This document shows, piece after piece, positions 1 to 5,707 of a DNA stretch of 15,188 nucleotides. Within the stretch, counting starts at the first letter, position 1; every line of letters starts with the position of its first letter. Origin of the DNA: Candidatus Avipropionibacterium avicola (GTDB taxonomy: Bacteria; Actinomycetota; Actinomycetes; Propionibacteriales; Propionibacteriaceae); assembly GCA_018715445.1 (NCBI GenBank), contig DVLP01000052.1, positions 1 through 15,188 of the forward strand, written 5' to 3'. Under the pieces are notes generated by a model. It was not told the DNA's origin. It did not search any database and saw only the letters and a program-made list of their open reading frames with translations. The position numbers and the translations under genes were made by a program.

Positions 1-3
1 CGA

Positions 4-9
4 TAGAAT
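4..9 (+). promoter_or_regulatory. possible -10 box upstream of the first gene
   Basis: TAGAAT matches the TANNNT form of actinobacterial -10 elements and would give a 5' leader of roughly 60 nt before the ATG at 75. Any -35 element lies outside the window, so this is only a candidate. Nothing else is recognisable between here and the ribosome-binding site. Confidence 0.25.
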
Positions 10-64
10 CCCGCTCGGCTGCAGCGACCGGGACCGTCGACCCGGGAACGGCACGGCCACGATC

Positions 65-68
65 GGAG
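65..68 (+). promoter_or_regulatory. ribosome-binding site of the first gene
   Basis: GGAG sits 6 nt upstream of the ATG at 75. It supports that start, which also keeps the complete Gly/Gln/Tyr-rich N-terminus. Confidence 0.6.
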
Positions 69-74
69 ACCATC

Positions 75-1418
75 ATGAGCGGCAACATCCCCGGACCCCA
101 GGGCCCCGGAGGCCACGACCCGTCCGGTGCCGGCCATCCCCAGGGTGGTCAGCAGCCCGGCTACGGGCAGGAGCAGTACGGCCAGGGACAGTACGGGCAG
201 GACCAGTACGGGCAGCAGCCCGGGTACGGGCAGGCCAGCGGCGGCTACGACCAGTCCGGCCACGGCCAGACCGGGTACGACCAGTCCGGGTACGGCCAGC
301 CCCAGGGCGGGTACGGTCCGGGCGCGTACGGATCCGGACCGACCTCCGCGCCGTCGGCCTCCCACCCGGGATCGGCGTCCGGCTTCCCGGCGTACAGCCC
401 GGGGACCCAGATGGGCACCCAGACCACCGCTCCGCCACGCAAGAGCGGTGCCGGGATGATCGGGATCATCATCGGTGGCGCCGTCTTCCTGGTGGTCGCG
501 GCCATCATCGTCGGCGTCGTCGTGACCAGCGTCTCGCGCGTCACGGCCGACAAGGCGGTCCAGGCCTACTTCGACGCACTGGCCGCCGGTGACGCCGACA
601 CCGCGATCTCGTACGCCAAGGTCGAACCGAGCGACCGCACCTTCCTGACCGACGAGATGTTGGCCACGCTCAACCAGGAGTCGCCGATCACCGAGCTGGA
701 GGTGTCGAAGCCCTCCGGGAGCTACGTCAGCAGCGTCCCGGTCAGCTACGCCGTCGGCGGTCGCCGGGTCAGCACCAACATCCGCGTGACCCAGATCGGC
801 AAGGACTGGAAGCTGGAGAGCATCGCCGCCGAGGTGCGGGCCTCCTCCAACGGCGCCAACCCCATCATCAACGGCGTCGAGGCGACCTCGGACCGGGTGC
901 TGCTGTTCCCCGGGCGGTACGCGATCACCACCGGCAGTGAGTACGTGACCTACCCCGACGACCAGGCGACGCTGTGGATCGAGGAGCCCAGCCCGTACGC
1001 CTCGGCGACCTCGCTGATCGGTCTGCGGGCCGAGCTGACCGACGAAGGCGAGGAACTGGTCCTCTCCGAGGCGCAGAAGAGCCTGGAGGCCTGCTTCGCC
1101 AAGAAGGAGCTGGAGCCGGAGGGTTGCCCGTTCAAGGCGAACCCGAACACCGAGAACGGTGCGATCACCCTCGACCTGGACACCCTGACCTTCACCCCCG
1201 ACGACGACATGTGGTCCTCGATCAACATCCGGCTGGACTACGAGAACCCGCTGATCGCGCAGTTCTCCTTCTATCCGCGGATCCGCTACAAGTTGACCGG
1301 GACCAGGGAGAACGGTGGCTCGGGCGAGTACAACTACTACGTCCAGGCGACCAACCTGCGGGTCGGACAGATGGACTTCTCCACCGACGAGCCGACCTTC
1401 TCCTGGGTGGCGCGCTGA
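75..1418 (+). CDS. membrane-anchored protein with Gly/Gln/Tyr-rich N-terminus and NTF2-like extracytoplasmic region
   Basis: This 447-residue protein has three parts. Residues 1-122 are low complexity, rich in Gly, Gln, Tyr, Pro and Ser, with QYGQ-type repeats near 33-80. Residues about 127-152 are one strongly hydrophobic helix preceded by Arg-Lys, so the N-terminus is probably cytoplasmic and the rest outside. Residues about 155-256 (from VTADKAVQAYFDAL) resemble the DUF4878/NTF2-like domains that follow a membrane helix in many actinobacterial envelope proteins. Residues about 262-447 look beta-rich, starting with an NGVEATSDRVLLFPGRY segment like the small domains of TcaA-type proteins. 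Two cysteines (340 and 351) could form an extracytoplasmic disulfide. There is no signal-peptidase site, lipobox or catalytic motif. It precedes the metallopeptidase by 63 nt, and a functional link is unproven. The specific function is unknown. Confidence 0.85.
   Translation: MSGNIPGPQGPGGHDPSGAGHPQGGQQPGYGQEQYGQGQYGQDQYGQQPGYGQASGGYDQSGHGQTGYDQSGYGQPQGGYGPGAYGSGPTSAPSASHPGSASGFPAYSPGTQMGTQTTAPPRKSGAGMIGIIIGGAVFLVVAAIIVGVVVTSVSRVTADKAVQAYFDALAAGDADTAISYAKVEPSDRTFLTDEMLATLNQESPITELEVSKPSGSYVSSVPVSYAVGGRRVSTNIRVTQIGKDWKLESIAAEVRASSNGANPIINGVEATSDRVLLFPGRYAITTGSEYVTYPDDQATLWIEEPSPYASATSLIGLRAELTDEGEELVLSEAQKSLEACFAKKELEPEGCPFKANPNTENGAITLDLDTLTFTPDDDMWSSINIRLDYENPLIAQFSFYPRIRYKLTGTRENGGSGEYNYYVQATNLRVGQMDFSTDEPTFSWVAR
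171..215 (+). repeat. three tandem 15-bp repeats encoding (E/G/D)QYGQ
   Basis: Three adjacent 15-bp units (171-185, 186-200, 201-215) differ at only a few bases and encode EQYGQ, GQYGQ and DQYGQ inside the low-complexity N-terminus. The unit length is a multiple of three, so changes in copy number would keep the frame. Confidence 0.85.
246..299 (+). repeat. 30-bp-period direct repeat encoding YDQSG(H/Y)GQ
   Basis: TACGACCAGTCCGG recurs at 246 and 276. Each copy is followed by a (C/T)ACGGCCAG variant, giving YDQSGHGQ and YDQSGYGQ. This is a second repeat family in the same Gln/Gly/Tyr-rich region. Confidence 0.75.
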
Positions 1419-1419
1419 A

Positions 1420-1436
1420 CCGATCGCCACGATCGG
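1420..1436 (+). terminator. 7-bp perfect hairpin just after the first gene
   Basis: CCGATCG, a 3-nt CCA loop and CGATCGG form a perfect 7-bp stem starting two bases after the stop codon. No T-run follows, so it is either a GC-rich terminator of the kind common in actinobacteria or an inverted-repeat protein site ahead of the metallopeptidase promoter. Confidence 0.35.
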
Positions 1437-1468
1437 GACCACCGGCACCGCCCGTGCGTACCGGACAG

Positions 1469-1474
1469 TAGGCT
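1469..1474 (+). promoter_or_regulatory. -10 box of a probable leaderless promoter for the M13 peptidase
   Basis: TAGGCT fits TANNNT and ends 7 nt before the GTG at 1482. That is the spacing expected if transcription starts at the first base of the start codon. No Shine-Dalgarno-like purine tract lies close upstream of this GTG, which agrees with a leaderless mRNA. The -35 region has no clear consensus. Confidence 0.45.
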
Positions 1475-1481
1475 GGTCCTC

Positions 1482-3428
1482 GTGACTGACGCTGATCGGG
1501 CCGTGTCGGCCCCGCGGGCCCAGGACGACCTCTTCGCCCATGTGAACGGCGAGTGGCTGGCGACTGCGACCATCCCTGACGACAAGCCCAGTGCGGGCGC
1601 CTTCGACGAGTTGCGCGACGGGGCGGAGGAGGCCGTGCGCGACATCATCCTCGGGCTCGGGGAGCAGGCGGACACCAGCGACCACGGAGCAGCCCGTACA
1701 GAGGCCGGCCAGATCGCCGACCTGTACGCCAGCTTCACCGACACCGACCGGATCGAGCAGCTCGGCACCGCGCCGCTGACCGAACCGCTCGCCCAGGTCG
1801 ACGCGGTCACCTCGGCTGCGGAACTGCTGGAGCTGACCGCCCGGCTGAACCGCGAGTCGATCTCCGGGCTGATCGGCTTCGACTCCGAGGTCGACCCCGG
1901 CAACCCGCAACGGGTCGTGCTGTTCGTCGGCCAGGGCGGCATCGGCCTGCCCGACGAGGAGTACTACCGCGAGGACTCCTACGCCACGATCCGCGAGCAG
2001 TACCGCGACCACATCGCCGCCTCCTTCACGCTGGCCGGGCTCGCCGAGCCACAGGCCCAGGCCGAGGCCGTGCTGGGGCTGGAGACCGAGATCGCTGCGC
2101 TGCACTGGGACAAGGTGCGTCGCCGCGACATGCAGCAGATGTACAACCTGATGACCGCCGACGAGCTGGCCGCTTCGGCGCCCGGACTGGACTGGGACCG
2201 CTTCTGGGCGGGCTCGCAGATCCCGGCCGAGGCCCGCACCGAGCTCGTCGTGATGCAGCCGTCCTTCCTGACCGAGGTCGCCGCGCTGCTGACGGATGCG
2301 CGGCTGGCGCAGTGGCAGTCGTGGGCCCGGTGGCGGGTGATCTCCTCCCTCGCCTCGTACCTGCCGCAGGCCTTCGTCGATGAGCAGTTCGCCTTCTACG
2401 GCACGACCCTGTCCGGCACCCCGACCCTGCGGCCCCGGTGGAAGCGCGGTGTCGACCTGGTCGAGGGAGCCCTCGGCGAGGCGGTCGGCAAGCTGTACGT
2501 CGAGCAGCACTTCTCGCCCAAGGCCAAGGAGCGGATGGACGAACTGGTCGCGAACCTGATCGCGGCCTACGGGGAGTCGATCCGCAACCTGGACTGGATG
2601 ACCGAGCAGACCAAGGCCAAGGCCCTGGACAAGCTGGGCAAGTTCACCCCGAAGATCGGCTACCCCGCCAAGTGGCGTGACTACAGCGATCTGGAGATCC
2701 GTGCCGACGACCTGATCGGCAACGTCCGCCGCGCCACCGCCTTCGAGCTCGACTGGCAACTGTCCAAGATCGGCAAGCCGGCCGACCCGGACGAGTGGTT
2801 GATGACCCCGCAGACGGTCAACGCGTACTACCACCCGCTGCGCAACGAGATCGTCTTCCCGGCGGCGATCCTGCAGCCGCCGTTCTTCTCCGAGGACGCC
2901 AGCGATGCGGTGAACTACGGCGGGATCGGTGCGGTGATCGGTCACGAGATCGGCCACGGCTTCGACGACCAGGGCTCGACCTGTGACGGCGACGGCCGAC
3001 TCATCGACTGGTGGACCGACGAGGACCGCGAGGCCTTCACGGCCCGGACCAAGGCGTTGATCGATCAGTACAGCGCCCTGGAGTCCCCGCAGAACCCGGG
3101 GAACTTCGTCAACGGTGACCTCACCATCGGCGAGAACATCGGTGACCTGGGTGGGCTGGGGATCGCCATCAAGGCGTACCGGCTGTCCCGTGGCGGCTCG
3201 GCCAGCGACGAGGACCTGCGTGCCATGTTCGTCTCCTGGGCGACCGTGTGGCGCTACGTGGCCCGTGACGAGCATGCGCTGCGCCGCCTCGCCACCGACC
3301 CGCACTCACCCCCGGTGTTCCGCTGCAACCAGGTGGTGCGCAACCTCGACGAGTTCCACCGCGTCTTCGACGTCACCGAGTCCGACGCCCTCTGGCTCGA
3401 CCCCGCCGACCGCGTCACCATCTGGTAA
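1482..3428 (+). CDS. M13 family zinc metallopeptidase (neprilysin/PepO-like)
   Basis: This 648-residue protein has the full length usual for bacterial M13 oligopeptidases, with an N-terminal DLFAHVNGEWL motif (residues 16-26). Catalytic landmarks are all present: the substrate-binding NAYY (447-450), the zinc motif HEIGH (H488, E489, H492), the third ligand in GENIGD (E551, followed by D555), and the C-terminal His and Arg pair in HSPPVFR (H608, R614). The family cleaves peptides of limited size in a closed chamber. There is no signal peptide or N-terminal membrane helix, so the enzyme is probably cytoplasmic, as for PepO-type members without an anchor. The GTG at 1482 is preferred because a -10 box lies 7 nt upstream and the family N-terminus begins about 15 residues later. 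The gene converges on the nuclease-fold gene to its right. Confidence 0.95.
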   Translation: MTDADRAVSAPRAQDDLFAHVNGEWLATATIPDDKPSAGAFDELRDGAEEAVRDIILGLGEQADTSDHGAARTEAGQIADLYASFTDTDRIEQLGTAPLTEPLAQVDAVTSAAELLELTARLNRESISGLIGFDSEVDPGNPQRVVLFVGQGGIGLPDEEYYREDSYATIREQYRDHIAASFTLAGLAEPQAQAEAVLGLETEIAALHWDKVRRRDMQQMYNLMTADELAASAPGLDWDRFWAGSQIPAEARTELVVMQPSFLTEVAALLTDARLAQWQSWARWRVISSLASYLPQAFVDEQFAFYGTTLSGTPTLRPRWKRGVDLVEGALGEAVGKLYVEQHFSPKAKERMDELVANLIAAYGESIRNLDWMTEQTKAKALDKLGKFTPKIGYPAKWRDYSDLEIRADDLIGNVRRATAFELDWQLSKIGKPADPDEWLMTPQTVNAYYHPLRNEIVFPAAILQPPFFSEDASDAVNYGGIGAVIGHEIGHGFDDQGSTCDGDGRLIDWWTDEDREAFTARTKALIDQYSALESPQNPGNFVNGDLTIGENIGDLGGLGIAIKAYRLSRGGSASDEDLRAMFVSWATVWRYVARDEHALRRLATDPHSPPVFRCNQVVRNLDEFHRVFDVTESDALWLDPADRVTIW

Positions 3429-3461
3429 CCGACTGCGGACATCGCGGCGCGGTACGCGGTA

Positions 3462-3553
3462 CACCCCTCCCCTCCCGCGAATTACCGCAGGTCATTCGGT
3501 TTGCGCCCCTTCCTGCGTGGTGCAGACCGACGCAGCTGCGGTCGGATCCGCGG
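3462..3553. repeat. left inverted repeat with internal hairpin, flanking the AbiEi/nuclease gene
   Basis: This 92-bp sequence is the reverse complement of 4573-4663 with 7 substitutions and one single-base indel (84 of 92 positions identical by hand alignment). The block 3471-3500 is identical in both copies. Bases 3475-3553 fold on themselves: 3475-3483 with 3545-3553, 3484-3490 with 3536-3542, and 3497-3504 with 3522-3529, with a symmetric 6x6 internal loop and a 17-nt terminal loop. It occupies most of the gap between two convergent genes, so it could also act as a bidirectional terminator, although no T-run follows the stem. A REP- or MITE-like element is the best description. Confidence 0.85.
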
Positions 3554-3582
3554 ACCGTAGGTCAACTGCGGCCAGGTCGTAC

Positions 3583-4473
3583 TCAGGATCGACGCTGGGT
3601 GAGGGCGAAGCCCTGGGAGACGATGCGCGCGACGGCGTCGATGGAGAGGACATCGGCCCAGCAGAACCGGATCGTCTCCTGACCCAGACGCCGTAGCCGG
3701 ATCTCGCGACGCCGCTCGCGATGCATCACTTCGTCGAGCGAGTGGCCGTGACGATGGTCCCGGCCGTACTTGACCTTGCCGTCGAACTCGCCGACCAGAT
3801 TGCGTTCGCGCCACCAGAAGTCGGTCCGCATCTCCCCTTCGTCGTCGTGGAACACCGCCTGCAGGTCAGGGACCTCCTGCCCGGCCAGACGGATCGCGGC
3901 ACGGGTGTGGGACTCGCCCGCACTCTCACTCCGGGGATCGGCGAACGCGATCACCGAGAGCGCGGCAGCATTTCCGTGGCAACCCGGCTGGCTCCGTACG
4001 ACATCGGCCAAGGCCGTACGACTGATCCCCTGAGCCAACGCGGCATCGGCGAGCGCGACGCCGTCGCCGAAGGGCAGCCGGCGAGCGAGATCGACCACCG
4101 TGCTCTCGATGGTCGTCACATCGATCCCCTCGACCGTGGTGGCCTCGACCCACTTCGCCTGGTGTCGTACGACCGGGCCGCCACTCGCGCTGCGCGACCT
4201 CTCCCCCTCCTGCACCAGATGGACCTGGTCGAGCCGGCGCCGGTCGACCGGCAAGCCGTGCAGCACCGCGGCCGAGGTGTGGGAGACGACGTGCGGATTG
4301 CTGGCCTGGGCGAGGGTGGCACGGATCAGGACCTCATGCAGCCGCTCCGGCGTCAGCTCGCCCGGGTAGCGGTAGGCGCCGCGACGCACCTTGATCAGCA
4401 GACCGCGGCGTACGGCGGTGGCGATGGTGTGGGGCGTGTATCCCACCTGAAGGAGTTCCGATGTCAGCAGCAT
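3583..4473 (-). CDS. AbiEi-like winged-helix protein fused to a DUF559/Vsr-like nuclease domain
   Basis: This 296-residue protein starts with a winged-helix-like segment (about 3-38, LLQVGYTPHTIATAVRRG and a following basic RRGAYRYPG wing). That segment is typical of AbiEi-family type IV antitoxins and of many solo actinobacterial proteins annotated the same way. The middle (about 60-165) matches the general AbiEi layout. The C-terminal part (about 183-290) resembles DUF559/Vsr-like PD-(D/E)XK folds: E187 in AGESHTR, D218 in RTDFWW, then GEFDGK with E229, D231 and K233, and a C-terminal FCWADV strand. The ATG at 4473 is the first usable start after an in-frame TGA. No Shine-Dalgarno sequence is visible, so translation may be leaderless or weak. 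No AbiEii nucleotidyltransferase toxin lies beside it. Function is unknown: DNA binding is likely from the fold, nuclease activity is inferred only. Confidence 0.8.
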   Translation of the reverse strand: MLLTSELLQVGYTPHTIATAVRRGLLIKVRRGAYRYPGELTPERLHEVLIRATLAQASNPHVVSHTSAAVLHGLPVDRRRLDQVHLVQEGERSRSASGGPVVRHQAKWVEATTVEGIDVTTIESTVVDLARRLPFGDGVALADAALAQGISRTALADVVRSQPGCHGNAAALSVIAFADPRSESAGESHTRAAIRLAGQEVPDLQAVFHDDEGEMRTDFWWRERNLVGEFDGKVKYGRDHRHGHSLDEVMHRERRREIRLRRLGQETIRFCWADVLSIDAVARIVSQGFALTQRRS

Positions 4474-4559
4474 GTCTGAACAATGCGCAGGCGGTACGCC
4501 GATCGTTCAGTTGTCCACAGAACTACAACGAAGCAATTCGAATCGTCCACAGGTTGCCG
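4474..4559 (-). promoter_or_regulatory. AT-richer upstream region of the AbiEi/nuclease gene
   Basis: This gap between the start codon and the right inverted repeat is much less GC-rich than its surroundings (30 of 60 bases GC at 4501-4560). It holds a small inverted repeat CGAA-GCAA-TTCG (4529-4540) and two 9-mers resembling actinobacterial DnaA boxes, TTGTCCACA (4511-4519) and TCGTCCACA (4543-4551). It should contain the promoter and perhaps an autoregulatory operator, but no convincing -35/-10 pair could be picked out. Confidence 0.4.
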
Positions 4560-4572
4560 GTTGACACACCTA

Positions 4573-4663
4573 CCGCGGATTCGACCTCAGCTACGCCGGT
4601 TTGCACCACGCAGGAAGGTGCGCAGACCGAATGACCTGCGGTAATTCGCGGGAGGGAGGGGTG
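4573..4663. repeat. right inverted repeat with internal hairpin, flanking the AbiEi/nuclease gene
   Basis: This is the partner of 3462-3553 in inverted orientation. It folds into a hairpin of the same 79-nt span (4573-4651): CCGCG 4573-4577 with 4647-4651, ACCTCAG 4584-4590 with 4636-4642 (one mismatch), and CGGTTTGC 4597-4604 with GCAGACCG 4622-4629. Outside the hairpin, a GGGAGG-type purine tract at the outer edge matches the pyrimidine tract at the outer edge of the left copy. It lies just downstream of the polyprenyl synthase stop, so it may end the nuo transcript as well. Confidence 0.85.
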
Positions 4664-4671
4664 CGCGGCGC

Positions 4672-4693
4672 CGGAGGCGCGGCGGAGGCGCGG
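4672..4693. repeat. two perfect 11-bp tandem repeats after the polyprenyl synthase stop
   Basis: CGGAGGCGCGG occurs twice back to back (4672-4682 and 4683-4693), one base before the stop codon at 4695-4697. It may be a slippage product or part of the GC-rich 3' end of the operon transcript. Confidence 0.7.
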
Positions 4694-4694
4694 G

Positions 4695-5702
4695 TCAGGA
4701 CATGCGGGTGACGACGGTGGTGCAGAGTTCGGCGAGGGCGTCGCGGGCGGGGAGGGCCGGGAGGGCGTCGAGCAGGGCACGGGCCTCGTCGGCGCGTCGG
4801 GTCACCTCGGAGCGGGCGTGGTCGACGGCGGGGTGGGCCCGCAGCAGGGCGACGGCCTCGGCGAGGGACTCCTCCGAGCTCAGGTCGGAGTCCATCAGCT
4901 CCAGCAGGCGGGCGTCCTCGGGGCGGGCGTCGCGGCGCACCAGCAGGGTCGGCAGGGTCGGGATCTGCTCGCGCAGGTCGGTCCCCGGGGTCTTGCCGGT
5001 GGTGTCGCTGATGATGTCGATGATGTCGTCGCTGAGCTGGAACACGGTGCCGATCCGCTCACCGAACTCGGTCAGCAGCTGCTGGACCTGCTCGTCGGCC
5101 CCGGCCATCCGGGCACCGAGGTGGGCGGAGGTGGCGATCAGGGAGCCGGTCTTGTCGGCGACCACCTTCAGATGGTGCTCCAGGGGATCATCGCCCTCCC
5201 CCGGTCCGACCGTCTCGGCGATCTGGCCCTGGACCAACCGAGCGAAGGTCGCCGCCTGGATCCGTACGGCTTCGGGCCCCAGGTCGGCCACCAGGCTGGA
5301 GGCCCGGGAGAACAGGAAGTCACCCACCAGGATGGCGACCGAGTTCTGCCACTTCTGGTGCGCCGACAGGGCACCGCGGCGCTTGTCGGCATCATCCATC
5401 ACGTCGTCGTGGTACAGGCTGGCCACGTGGGTCAGCTCCACCACCAGGGCAGCGGTGATCACGTCGTCGCTGTCGGGGTCGGGCCCGAACTGGGCCGACA
5501 GCAGGGTCAGCGCAGGACGGAACCGCTTGCCTCCTGCCTGGATCACCCACTGCGCGGCATCGGTCACCAGCCGGGAGTCGGCCGCGGCGGCCTCGAGCAG
5601 CCGGTCCTCGATCACGCCCAGACGACGGTCGAGGACCGCTTCCAGCCCAGCACGAGACGGCCCACTCCCGGGGACGGTCGGATCGCTCGGCTCAGCACAC
5701 AC
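4695..5702 (-). CDS. long-chain polyprenyl diphosphate synthase (trans-type)
   Basis: A 335-residue protein, the normal size for this family, that condenses isopentenyl diphosphate units onto an allylic diphosphate. Visible motifs are GGKRFRP (57-63), the first Asp-rich motif DDVMD (99-103) inside HVASLYHDDVMDD, KTG (184-186) and the second Asp-rich motif DDIID (225-229). The small and open residues before the first DDxxD suit a long product, but chain length cannot be read off with certainty. The GTG at 5702 lies 5 nt after the nuoN stop. The frame stays open further upstream, but that part is nuoN read in another frame. The nearest GGAGA is 18 nt upstream, so translation may depend on coupling to nuoN. 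A start at the GTG for residue 30 (5615) would be too short. The context suggests menaquinone side-chain synthesis. Confidence 0.9.
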   Translation of the reverse strand: MCAEPSDPTVPGSGPSRAGLEAVLDRRLGVIEDRLLEAAAADSRLVTDAAQWVIQAGGKRFRPALTLLSAQFGPDPDSDDVITAALVVELTHVASLYHDDVMDDADKRRGALSAHQKWQNSVAILVGDFLFSRASSLVADLGPEAVRIQAATFARLVQGQIAETVGPGEGDDPLEHHLKVVADKTGSLIATSAHLGARMAGADEQVQQLLTEFGERIGTVFQLSDDIIDIISDTTGKTPGTDLREQIPTLPTLLVRRDARPEDARLLELMDSDLSSEESLAEAVALLRAHPAVDHARSEVTRRADEARALLDALPALPARDALAELCTTVVTRMS

Positions 5703-5707
5703 GATGC

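Noticed and set aside
165..330. Regular repeats in the first gene considered as a CRISPR-like array
   Set aside because: The units are adjacent or nearly so, lack unique spacers, keep the reading frame and encode a low-complexity protein segment.
3721..4479. A 252-codon plus-strand frame opposite the AbiEi/nuclease gene
   Set aside because: It has no recognisable motifs, while the minus-strand frame has a clear two-domain pattern. It is an antisense shadow.
4501..4560. Replication origin suggested by DnaA-box-like 9-mers
   Set aside because: Only two boxes are present, and there is no dnaA, dnaN, rep or par gene nearby.
3443..4671. CGCGGCGC found outside both inverted repeats (3443-3450 and 4664-4671), as a possible target-site duplication
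   Set aside because: The right copy abuts its repeat but the left copy is 11 bp away, and such 8-mers occur easily in this GC-rich DNA. It is not good evidence of transposition.
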